From: Deltaproteobacteria bacterium
Lineage (GTDB): Bacteria > Myxococcota_A > UBA9042 > PHBI01
Reading direction: 5' to 3'
Length of the DNA: 48,747 bases
Assembly: GCA_006226565.1 (NCBI GenBank)
Contig: SBGO01000509.1
Span: 1 to 48,747 of the forward strand
Positions 13,303 through 20,768 of this stretch are shown here, in pieces (within the stretch, counting starts at the first letter, position 1; every line of letters begins with the position of its first letter). The notes beneath the pieces were generated by a model. It saw nothing but the letters and a program-made list of their open reading frames with translations. It made no database searches and was not told where the DNA came from. Made by a program: the position numbers and the translations under genes.

Positions 13303-14070
13303 ATGCAGCTCGACAACGTCATCGCCATCGTGACCGGGGGCGCCTCGGGGCTCGGCAAGGCCACGGCCGCGCGGTTTGCGCGCCAGGGGGCGAAGGTCGC
13401 CATCGCGGACCTGCCGACGAGCGCCGGCGAGGAGGTCGCGGCGGAGCTCGGGGACAACGTCATCTTCTGCCCGACGGACGTGACGTCGGAGGCGGACGCG
13501 ACCGCGACGCTGGCGAAGGCGCGCGAGGCGTTCGGGCCGGTGAACGTGCTGGTCAACTGCGCGGGCATCGCCGTCGCGGTGAAGACGGTGTCGAAGCGCG
13601 GGCCGCACGCGCTCGAGCTCTTCAGCAAGGTCGTCACGGTCAACACGATCGGCACCTTCAACATGATCCGCCTCGCGGCGGCGGCGATGGCCGGCAACAC
13701 GCCGAACGCCGGGGGCGAGCGCGGCGTGATCGTCAACACGGCGAGCGTAGCGGCGTTCGACGGGCAGATCGGGCAGGCGGCCTACTCGGCGTCGAAGGGG
13801 GCCGTGGTCGGGATGACGCTCCCGATCGCGCGCGACCTGGCGAGCTCGGGGATCCGCGTCTGCACCATCGCGCCGGGGCTCTTCAAGACGCCGATGCTGG
13901 CGGGGCTGCCGGACCAGGTCCAGAACGAGCTGGCGCAGACGGTGCCCTTCCCGGCGCGGCTCGGCGATCCCGACGAGTACGGGCAGCTCGCGCAGAGCAT
14001 CGTCGAGAACGCGATGCTCAACGGCGAGGTGATTCGCCTCGACGGCGCGCTGAGGATGGCGCCGCGCTGA
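13303..14070 (+). CDS. SDR-family 3-hydroxyacyl-CoA dehydrogenase (HSD10-like)
   Basis: 255 residues. The ATG at 13303 has GGAGGA 4 nt upstream, which decides the start; an open upstream extension is rejected. The NAD-binding motif is TGGASGLG (12-19), NCAGIAVA follows, the catalytic Ser is in [11 protein letters not shown], and the catalytic Tyr and Lys are in YSASK. The tail [16 protein letters not shown] closely resembles 3-hydroxyacyl-CoA dehydrogenase type II (HSD17B10). The likely role is NAD-dependent oxidation of 3-hydroxyacyl-CoA in beta-oxidation or branched-chain amino acid breakdown. The enoyl-CoA hydratase-like gene two positions upstream would supply the preceding step; this pairing is inference. 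Confidence 0.95.
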   Translation: MQLDNVIAIVTGGASGLGKATAARFARQGAKVAIADLPTSAGEEVAAELGDNVIFCPTDVTSEADATATLAKAREAFGPVNVLVNCAGIAVAVKTVSKRGPHALELFSKVVTVNTIGTFNMIRLAAAAMAGNTPNAGGERGVIVNTASVAAFDGQIGQAAYSASKGAVVGMTLPIARDLASSGIRVCTIAPGLFKTPMLAGLPDQVQNELAQTVPFPARLGDPDEYGQLAQSIVENAMLNGEVIRLDGALRMAPR

Positions 14071-14171
14071 GGCCGGTCCTCGCGAGCGACCCGCACGGCG
14101 ACGGAATGTCCCCGTCGCCGCGCGGTGTTCCGTGCTTCATCGTCCCCGTAGCCAGGGTCCCCGAACGCCGC

Positions 14172-14993
14172 ATGTCACGCCACGCTCTCAACGTCCGGAC
14201 GCGGTACCGCCGAGCGCGGGTCGTGGCGCTGGTGTGGGCGCTGGCCGCGGCGGTCGTGGCGGTGGGGGTCGCGGGGGGCGCGGCTCGGGCTGCCGGGCCG
14301 CGCTACACGGTCAAGCCGGGCGTGCGGCTATCGCCGGAGGTGCGGGAGAAGCTGGCGGACATCGCCGAGCGCTACCACAAGGCGACCAAGCGGACGTTCC
14401 TGGTCACGAGCGGGACGCGGTCGCCGCGAGAGCAGGCCGAGGCGATGTACGGCAAGCTCCGGGCGGGCGACCGGCTGTGGGTCTATCGCGACCAGGCGTC
14501 GGTCGGACCGATTCGGGAGGCCTACGACCGCGGGCGGAAGAAGCGGTGGAAGAAGGCGCGGGTCATCGACGCGATGACGGAGATCATCGCGGGCCAGGTG
14601 GCGCGCGGGGTCTACATCTCGCGCCACCTGCGGGCGCATGCGTTCGATGTGCGCTGCTACGACATGACGCGGCGGCAGAAGCGAGCGTTCCGAGCGGCGG
14701 TCGAGGCGGCCCGGCACGTGCGGGTCATCGAGGAGAAGCGGCCGCCGCACTTCCACTGCGAGGTCCGGATCCCCCGCAAGACCGCGGCGCCGGGCGACGA
14801 GGGGGCGGAGGCCGAGGACGAGGACACGCCGGTGGCGGACGACGGCCCGGTCCCCGAGGCGGACACGGGAGCCGACGCAAGCGACGCGGGCGCGGCGGTC
14901 GAGCCGGACGGCGGGGCAGCCAGCAAGGCTAGCGACGAGGACGCGGGCGGCGCGCCCCGAGACGAGACCGACGCGGGGGCGCGCGCGGACTGA
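14172..14993 (+). CDS. Secreted M15-like zinc D-Ala-D-Ala peptidase homologue
   Basis: 273 residues from the ATG at 14172; an ATG at 14106 would add 22 residues before the same signal peptide. Residues 1-42 are a basic stretch plus a hydrophobic segment ending ARAAG. The metal motif SRHLRAHAFD near residue 155 matches the M15 signature SxHxxGxAxD with Ala for Gly, and PPHFHCEV supplies the HxH part. M15 enzymes cut peptidoglycan peptides in the periplasm. After about residue 200 the protein is an acidic Asp/Ala/Gly-rich tail with no structure I recognise. It converges on the lipoprotein gene at 15003. Confidence 0.85.
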   Translation: MSRHALNVRTRYRRARVVALVWALAAAVVAVGVAGGAARAAGPRYTVKPGVRLSPEVREKLADIAERYHKATKRTFLVTSGTRSPREQAEAMYGKLRAGDRLWVYRDQASVGPIREAYDRGRKKRWKKARVIDAMTEIIAGQVARGVYISRHLRAHAFDVRCYDMTRRQKRAFRAAVEAARHVRVIEEKRPPHFHCEVRIPRKTAAPGDEGAEAEDEDTPVADDGPVPEADTGADASDAGAAVEPDGGAASKASDEDAGGAPRDETDAGARAD

Positions 14994-15008
14994 CGTCCGG
15001 GGTCAGTC
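14988..15008. terminator. Palindrome spanning both stop codons of convergent genes
   Basis: GACTGAC (14988-14994) and GTCAGTC (15002-15008) form a 7-bp inverted repeat around a 7-nt loop. The TGA of the M15-like gene and the TGA of the opposing lipoprotein gene both lie inside the arms. There is no T run, so any terminator function is a guess. The centre GACGTCCGG is shared with the two tandem arrays of the window. Confidence 0.4.
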
Positions 15009-15401
15009 GCCCCGGAGGACGCGGTCGAGGGCGGCCTGGACGGCGGGCTCGGCCATGAGCGTGAGGTTCTTCCGGAGCGCGAGGGTGCGCTCGCCGATGC
15101 GGCGGAGCGCCTCTTGGTGGGCGACGGCGAGGTCGGCGACGGCGCGGGGGTCGTCGGCGAGCTCGTCGTGGAGCGCTCGAGCGGCGGAGAGGGCGCTCGT
15201 GAGCTCGGCCTCGTGGTCGGCGAGGTAGCTCGTGACCGCCTGCGCGGCGGCGGCAGGATCTTCGGCGTGGCGCTCGAGGAGGTCGACGATCGCCTCTTGG
15301 TGGACGAGGACGTCCGCGAGGGGGTCGCGGCCTGCGCAGCTCGTGAGGAGCGCGGCGGCGAGCAGGAGGACGGGCACGAGGGTCGCGACGTAGCGGCGCA
15401 T
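15003..15401 (-). CDS. Small helical lipoprotein of unknown function
   Basis: 132 residues. The ATG at 15401 is preceded by GGAG 5 nt upstream, which fixes the start over an open extension to 15473. Residues 1-21 are a lipoprotein signal with the lipobox LLTSC. The rest is Ala-rich, charged and predicted to be almost all helix (heptad-like VHQEAIVDLLERHAEDP and LAVAHQEALRRIGERTLALR segments), so it may form a coiled coil in the periplasm. I do not recognise the family. It ends 9 nt from the M15-like gene on the other strand. Confidence 0.85.
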   Translation of the reverse strand: MRRYVATLVPVLLLAAALLTSCAGRDPLADVLVHQEAIVDLLERHAEDPAAAAQAVTSYLADHEAELTSALSAARALHDELADDPRAVADLAVAHQEALRRIGERTLALRKNLTLMAEPAVQAALDRVLRGD

Positions 15402-15519
15402 GGAGCTCCCGGAGAGGTGTCGGTGCGCGGTTCCGAGGTGGTAGCGACGGACGCGGTCGGGGTCAAACGGCATCCGGGGGTCGGTTGCAATGGCGGCCCC
15501 CTTGGTGCCTTATCGCCCC

Positions 15520-15861
15520 ATGAGGGCTCTCTTCCGCTTGATGATTCTGGCCGCTGCGGGCGCCGCGGCCGCGTGTACGGTGGCGGATTTGCCGCCGCTC
15601 CAGGACGCCACGGTCCGGGACACGGTGAGCGAGGTCGCCGACACGCTCAGCACCGCGGACACGACTTCGACCGACACGGCGGTCGCCGACTCGGCGAACG
15701 AGGACGACGCGGCCGAGGACACGGGGAGCGTGGCGGACACCGAGACGGTGGACGACACGGCGGTGGATGACACCGCTGGGGACGACGCGACCCCGGGCGA
15801 CGACACGACCCCGGGTGACGACACGGCGGCGGACGACACGACCCCGGGTGACACGAATTGA
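15520..15861 (+). CDS. Lipoprotein made of a signal and an Asp/Thr-rich linker only
   Basis: 113 residues from ATG 15520; an in-frame ATG at 15490 would add 10. Residues 1-19 are a signal with the lipobox AAAAC. Everything after it is a low-complexity acidic stretch (DTVSEVADTLSTADTTSTDT and TPGDDTTPGDDTAADDTTPG), with no globular domain. The same kind of linker follows the lipobox in most lipoproteins of this window, so this looks like a linker without its enzyme. It may be a truncated remnant or a small surface polymer. The TGA overlaps the TTG start of the downstream aminotransferase. Confidence 0.7.
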   Translation: MRALFRLMILAAAGAAAACTVADLPPLQDATVRDTVSEVADTLSTADTTSTDTAVADSANEDDAAEDTGSVADTETVDDTAVDDTAGDDATPGDDTTPGDDTAADDTTPGDTN

Positions 15862-17057
15862 GCGAGACGCACGCGCGGCTTGGTGAGCGGGATCTCTTCG
15901 AGGATCTCGAGGCCCGGAGCTACCTCGCCCACTGTGCGGTGGCGCCGCTGTCGCGGCCGGTGCGGGCGGCGGTGGAGCGCGCGCTGGGCGACTATGGGCG
16001 GCTCGGGCTGGGTGCGGTCGGGCCGTGGGTCGAGGAGCGGGGGCGGCTTCGGACGCGGCTGGCGCGGTTGATTGGAGCCGGGCGTCCCGAGGACGTCGCG
16101 CTCACGGGCGGGACGACGGCGGGGATCGTGGCGTTGGCGCAGTGTCTGCCGTGGCGCCCGGGGGACGCGATCGTGCTGCTTCGCGGCGAGTTCCCGACGA
16201 ACGTGACGCCGTGGCTCCAGGCGGCGCGACAGCACGGGCTCGACGTCCGGTGGCTGGAGGCGGAGGACTTTCGCCCCGGAGGTCCCGGCCTCGAGCGGCT
16301 CGAATCGACGCTGCGGGAAGGGGCCGTACGGCTGGTCGCGGTGAGCGCGGTCCAGTTCCAGAGCGGTCTGGCGATGCCGCTTGCGGCGATGGCGGATCTC
16401 GCGCACGCGCACGGGGCGCTCCTCTTCGTGGACGCGATCCAGGCCGCCGGGGTGACGCCAATCGACGTCCGGACCACGGGGATCGACCTGCTCGCGTGTG
16501 GGGGACACAAGTGGCTCGGCGCGCTGGAGGGAGCGGGCTTCCTCTATGCGGCACCTCAGCACGTCGACACGCTGATGCCGAACGTCGCCGGGTGGTTGAG
16601 CCACGAGGACCCGCTGGGCTTCCTGTTCGGAGGGCCGGGGCTCCTTCGCTACGACCGGCCGATTCGCGCGCGGATCGACTTCGTCGAGGGCGGCTCGTCG
16701 TCGTCGGTCGGCTTCGCGGCGCTGAGCGCAGCCGTTGAGCTCGTCGAGGAGCTCGGGGTCGAGGCGATCGCGCGACACGTCGCGGCGTTTCACGAGCGCG
16801 TCGCGCCGGCACTCGTCGCGCTGGGATTCGTAGACGGACGCACGCCTGAACCCGAGGGGCGTTCGGGGATCCTTTCATTCCGGCCGCCTCCGGACCTCGA
16901 CCTCTCCGCGGTGCGGCTGGGGTTGGCCGAGCGCGGCGTGGTCGTGACGGCGCCGGACGGGTGGCTACGCATCGGGCCGCATTGGTGCACGCCGCTTGCG
17001 GAGGCCGAGCTGGTCACGGCGGCGGTGCACGAGGTGTGCGCGCTCCTACGCGCCTGA
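15858..17057 (+). CDS. Class V aminotransferase (cysteine-desulfurase-like PLP enzyme)
   Basis: 399 residues from a TTG at 15858 that overlaps the upstream stop codon (TTGA). No better start exists in frame before the conserved fold begins. It has the class V hallmarks: ALTGGTTAGIVALAQ for the phosphate cup, LFVDAIQAAGVTPIDV with the PLP-pairing Asp, and the Schiff-base Lys in CGGHKWLGALEGAGFLY. The C-terminal small domain is complete. Members include cysteine desulfurases, kynureninases and isopenicillin-N epimerase-like enzymes; the active-site Cys loop of a true SufS/IscS is not evident, so the substrate is open. Cytoplasmic. Confidence 0.92.
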   Translation: MSETHARLGERDLFEDLEARSYLAHCAVAPLSRPVRAAVERALGDYGRLGLGAVGPWVEERGRLRTRLARLIGAGRPEDVALTGGTTAGIVALAQCLPWRPGDAIVLLRGEFPTNVTPWLQAARQHGLDVRWLEAEDFRPGGPGLERLESTLREGAVRLVAVSAVQFQSGLAMPLAAMADLAHAHGALLFVDAIQAAGVTPIDVRTTGIDLLACGGHKWLGALEGAGFLYAAPQHVDTLMPNVAGWLSHEDPLGFLFGGPGLLRYDRPIRARIDFVEGGSSSSVGFAALSAAVELVEELGVEAIARHVAAFHERVAPALVALGFVDGRTPEPEGRSGILSFRPPPDLDLSAVRLGLAERGVVVTAPDGWLRIGPHWCTPLAEAELVTAAVHEVCALLRA

Positions 17058-17111
17058 GCGTCGAATCACGCGACGCGGCCCTCGTCCCTACCGGCGACTG
17101 CCGGGGCCTGC

Positions 17112-17117
17112 TAGAGT
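17112..17117 (+). promoter_or_regulatory. Candidate -10 box of the S15/CocE hydrolase gene
   Basis: TAGAGT lies 7 nt before the ATG at 17125 and no ribosome binding site is present, as at cotH1, ftsK and the SseB-like gene. Likely leaderless. Confidence 0.35.
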
Positions 17118-17124
17118 CCGACGC

Positions 17125-19587
17125 ATGAGAATCCGCCCAGCCCTCGTCTCGTGGCTCATCGCCACCGTCTGGATCTTCACGGCCTGCGACAGCTCCTCCG
17201 GGGGCGGCGACGACACAGTGGACGCCGCCATCGACGTGATCGCGGACGTCGTCGAGGACGCCGCATTGGACACGGCGCAGGGCGATACCCGCGTGCCCAA
17301 TCCGGCGCTCGAAGGGACGGTTCCGGCGACGTTCATCGTGCGACCGGGGGTCGAAACGGTGACGGTCTTCGACGCGCCGGCCGGAGCGCTCCTGACGCTC
17401 TACGACGGTGCTGGGGACCGTGTCGTAACGATGACTGCGGACGCGTTTGGGCAATGTCACTTCGCCTACGTGCCGGCGGAGTACGAGGTGGTCGACTTCA
17501 CGACGAGCATCGATACCGAGGTCATCCGGCGCGGCGATGTGTTGAAGCCCGGCGATGGCTACGTGATTCGGCAGGACGACGAAGATCCGCCCCTGGCGTC
17601 ACCGGAGTTTCGGGTGATGGCGATCGACGATGTCCCCGACGCCTCGCTCTTCGAGGGTCAGGTGCTCCAAGGGATCCACTACGGGATCTTCGGGCTCGGG
17701 GAGGGCGAGGTGCCCTACGACGGGTTCAACTACATCGAGACGCGGGACGGCGTGCTGCTGAGCGCGATGGTGCGTTTCCCGGACCCGGCCATCTGGGGCG
17801 AGGGGCCGTGGCCGACCGTGGTGGAGTACTCGGGGTATGCCCCGTCGAACCCTGATGGCCCCGATGCTGGCTCGCGGATCGCGACCTTGCTCGGGTACGC
17901 GACGGTCGGCGTGAACATGCGCGGAACGGGTTGCTCGGGCGGGGTCTTCGACGTGTTCAGCCCGGCGCAGCAGGCCGATGGCTACGACGTCATCGAGACG
18001 GTCGCGCGACAGCCATGGGTACTCAACGGCAAGGTCGGGATGGTCGGGATCTCGTACCCGGGAATCACCCAGCTCTACGTGGCCGCGACGCGGCCGCCTC
18101 ATCTGGCGGCGATTACCCCCGTGTCGGTGATGGCGGACCCGTGGCAGCTCCTTTGGCCCGGAGGCATCTACAACAACGGCTTCACGCGACAGTGGCTGGC
18201 GGAGCGCGACCGCCAGGCCGCGCCGAACGGGCAGAGCTGGACCGACGGACGTATCGCCTGGGGTGACGTCGACTGCGAGGCCCACCAGCAGCTGCGAAAC
18301 CAGAACATCCCGTTCGAGGAGTTCTTCAAGGCGCTGGAGTTCTACCCGCCCGCGGCAACGGAACGCAGCCTGCCGCTACTGGTTCCGAAGATCGAGGTGC
18401 CCGTGTATCTGTCGGGGGCCTGGCAGGATGAGCAGACCGGACCACAGTTCGCGGAGATGCTCGGCGACTTCACGTCGGCGCCGTTGAGGCGCTTCACGCT
18501 CTACAATGGACGCCACGTCGACGGGTTCAGCCCGCTCGCGCTCACGCGCTGGTGGGAGTTCCTCGAGCTCTACGTCGCTCAACGACTGCCGCGGATGCCG
18601 GACTTCGTGCGGGAGCTCGCAGGGCCCGAGATCTCGCAGACCTACGACTCCGAGAACCTGACCTTCGAGCCGGACCGCTTCGCGGACTTGGCAGACGGAG
18701 ACTACGCCGGGGCGCTGACGCGGTACGAGGCGGAGCCGGAAGTGCGCGTCCTGTTCGAGAATGGCGCCGGGGATGATGCGCAGCCGGCGGCGCCCGCGGC
18801 GCGGTTCGAGGCGAGCTGGAACGCATGGCCGCCGCCCGGGGCGGAGACGCGGGTGTTCTACCTCGCGCCCGACGGAACGCTCGCGGACGAGGCTCCGAAC
18901 GACGAACACTCGGAACGCTTCATGTTCGACCAGGACGCCGGTGCGGTCACGTTCTTCCCGAACAACGAGTACCATCAGATGAGGCGGCTCTGGGACATGG
19001 AGTGGACCGAGTACCCGGCGGAACACAGCCTGTCATATGTCAGCGCGCCGCTAGAGGGCGACCTCGTCCTCGCCGGGCCCGGATGGGCCGATCTGTGGGT
19101 TGCATCCGACGCCGACGCACTGAACCTCCAGGTCACGATCAGCGAGGTCCGGTCGGACGGGGTCGAGTATCTGGTGCAGACCGGCTGGCTGCGAGTCGGC
19201 CACGACGGCGTGGATGCCGAGGCGTCGGGGGACCACTACGTCGCGTACACCTTCAAGGAGCGTGACTTCACGCCGCTCACGGCCGGCGAGTACGTCGAAA
19301 CCTGGGTCCCCATCAACTCGGTGGCGCACGCGTTCCGCGCCGGTTCGCGACTCCGGGTCGTGATCGCGACGCCAGGTCGGGACAAGGGGCTCTGGGAGTT
19401 CATCAACCCTGACTACGGGGACACCGTACCGTGGCAACACGTTGCGTTCGGCGGGGACCGGGCGTCGAATCTGCACCTGACGACCGTGTCGGGAGTCGAT
19501 GTCGCTCCTGGCTATCCACCGTGCCCCTCGCTGCGCGGGCAGCCATGCCGGACCTACACCGAGAGCACGAACGCTCCGTCCGAATGA
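17125..19587 (+). CDS. S15/CocE-NonD family hydrolase lipoprotein
   Basis: 820 residues. The lipobox FTAC (Cys at 21) is followed by an Asp/Ala/Val-rich linker. The alpha/beta-hydrolase domain starts near residue 195 with the GFNYIETRDGVLLSAMVRFP block. The catalytic Ser is in GISYPG (S310), the Asp in AWQDEQTG (D435) and the His in NGRHVDGF (H464). A C-terminal jelly-roll domain of the PepX_C type follows after about residue 630 (LVLAGPGWADLWVASDADAL, then VNI-type AHAFRAGSRLRVVI). Relatives are Xaa-Pro dipeptidyl peptidases, cocaine esterase and acylases, so the substrate is an amide or ester that cannot be fixed. It should sit on the periplasmic or outer surface. Confidence 0.92.
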   Translation: MRIRPALVSWLIATVWIFTACDSSSGGGDDTVDAAIDVIADVVEDAALDTAQGDTRVPNPALEGTVPATFIVRPGVETVTVFDAPAGALLTLYDGAGDRVVTMTADAFGQCHFAYVPAEYEVVDFTTSIDTEVIRRGDVLKPGDGYVIRQDDEDPPLASPEFRVMAIDDVPDASLFEGQVLQGIHYGIFGLGEGEVPYDGFNYIETRDGVLLSAMVRFPDPAIWGEGPWPTVVEYSGYAPSNPDGPDAGSRIATLLGYATVGVNMRGTGCSGGVFDVFSPAQQADGYDVIETVARQPWVLNGKVGMVGISYPGITQLYVAATRPPHLAAITPVSVMADPWQLLWPGGIYNNGFTRQWLAERDRQAAPNGQSWTDGRIAWGDVDCEAHQQLRNQNIPFEEFFKALEFYPPAATERSLPLLVPKIEVPVYLSGAWQDEQTGPQFAEMLGDFTSAPLRRFTLYNGRHVDGFSPLALTRWWEFLELYVAQRLPRMPDFVRELAGPEISQTYDSENLTFEPDRFADLADGDYAGALTRYEAEPEVRVLFENGAGDDAQPAAPAARFEASWNAWPPPGAETRVFYLAPDGTLADEAPNDEHSERFMFDQDAGAVTFFPNNEYHQMRRLWDMEWTEYPAEHSLSYVSAPLEGDLVLAGPGWADLWVASDADALNLQVTISEVRSDGVEYLVQTGWLRVGHDGVDAEASGDHYVAYTFKERDFTPLTAGEYVETWVPINSVAHAFRAGSRLRVVIATPGRDKGLWEFINPDYGDTVPWQHVAFGGDRASNLHLTTVSGVDVAPGYPPCPSLRGQPCRTYTESTNAPSE

Positions 19588-19677
19588 CGAGGCGAGCCCT
19601 CTCTAGCGAGAGCGAGAGTCGCGCCACGGGCCCCGCCACAGGGCGGCCGGCGCGCCCGTTCGCATGTCCGCAAAGAG

Positions 19678-20586
19678 CTAGGGCGGCGGGTGGCAGGCGA
19701 CCGCGTATCGCTCGACCATCTGGTAGGTCCCCTCTGGAAAGAGCACGCCCCGGACTCCCGCGACGAACGCCTCGAGCGCCCGACGATACTGAGCACGGAA
19801 GGATGCAATGCGGTCGAGCACGCCGCGCCGCGCCTCCGCGTCCCGCGCCGCGACCTCTGGCTTGAGGACCTGGCCGCGACCGTGCCCTTCCGCGCTCTGC
19901 GCACGGTCCGTCCAACGCCGCCGACGAAGCCGCTCGACTCCGAGGAACGTCCGACCCGCCGCCTTGAACGCCCGCCGCGCCCCGGCCTCGAGAGCCTCCG
20001 TGCGCTCGGTCAACACGGCCGCCCATGCCTCGTCGCTCAAATGGCGATGGGTCATGGGCTTTCGGAACTGAAGCTCCACCACCTCCGGCCACTTGTCGCG
20101 ACGGAAGTACGGCAAGTCCGGACGCGCAACCCGCAACCCGCCGAGCACCGCGTCGGGCGCGCTCCGGATGCCAATCCACTGCCAGCCGTGCTCGACCAAC
20201 CCGGCCTGGGTCGGATTCGCCAGCGTGTACGCGCACATCTCGAGCACGGCGCCAGCGTCGACGAGCTCCGTCACGACCGGCGCACGGCTCTCCCAGAACG
20301 CGTCCGTCCGACCCCGTATCTCGTTGACGACCTTCGCGACCTGCGCGTGCAGCCACTCGGTCAGCTTCGGATGCCGTCCGTACACGTCGTTCGCGACCAA
20401 GTGGTAGTGGTCCGACATGACCACCAGGGCCACCGGCTCGATTCCGAAGCGCTGGCAGCCAACGGCCAACAAGTACTCGAATACGAGATTCACGAGCGGC
20501 GATGGCTGGAGCATGAAGCGCCGCTCCAGACAGCGTCGGACGATCATCACAACCTTCTCGGGAAGTACCTGGCGTGGACGAGTCAT
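19678..20586 (-). CDS. REP-associated tyrosine transposase-like protein (RAYT, Y1 HUH family)
   Basis: 302 residues from the ATG at 20586; a TTG at 20598 is possible. The HUH metal motif is VMSDHYHLV, and the single catalytic Tyr is probably the one in CAYTLANPTQAGLVEHG, a block typical of RAYT proteins. The C-terminal basic region (LRRRRWTDRAQ) is likely used for DNA binding. RAYTs are single-copy relatives of IS200/IS605 transposases that cut and move REP hairpins. No inverted-repeat ends or flanking duplication mark an insertion sequence here. Hairpins of REP-like form occur elsewhere in the window (644-768, 3003-3135, 37154-37254), but none of those motifs is seen next to this gene. Confidence 0.9.
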   Translation of the reverse strand: MTRPRQVLPEKVVMIVRRCLERRFMLQPSPLVNLVFEYLLAVGCQRFGIEPVALVVMSDHYHLVANDVYGRHPKLTEWLHAQVAKVVNEIRGRTDAFWESRAPVVTELVDAGAVLEMCAYTLANPTQAGLVEHGWQWIGIRSAPDAVLGGLRVARPDLPYFRRDKWPEVVELQFRKPMTHRHLSDEAWAAVLTERTEALEAGARRAFKAAGRTFLGVERLRRRRWTDRAQSAEGHGRGQVLKPEVAARDAEARRGVLDRIASFRAQYRRALEAFVAGVRGVLFPEGTYQMVERYAVACHPPP

Positions 20587-20680
20587 TCCACGGGCCAAAG
20601 CAACCCGAATGCCAACCCAAGAACATCCGAATTACAGGAACTTACCGCCCCGCGAACATCGTCCTGCGTCCCATCGTGGC

Positions 20681-20758
20681 ACACCGCGGGACAGCCCAGC
20701 GGCAACCGCTCGGAATCTTTGGTTCGCCGTGACACATGGGCGGTACACCGCGGGACAG
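20681..20758. repeat. Two 14-bp direct repeats beside the RAYT gene
   Basis: ACACCGCGGGACAG occurs at 20681-20694 and again at 20745-20758, 64 bp apart, in the 182-bp gap between the RAYT gene and the upstream peptidase gene. The second copy overlaps the inverted repeat GCGGT-ac-ACCGC. They could be a leftover of RAYT activity or chance. Confidence 0.5.
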
Positions 20759-20768
20759 GCGCTGCGTC

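Noticed and set aside
19588-20768. Complete IS200/IS605 insertion sequence
   Set aside because: No tnpB, no subterminal hairpins at defined ends and no recognisable target sequence; the protein is of the RAYT type.
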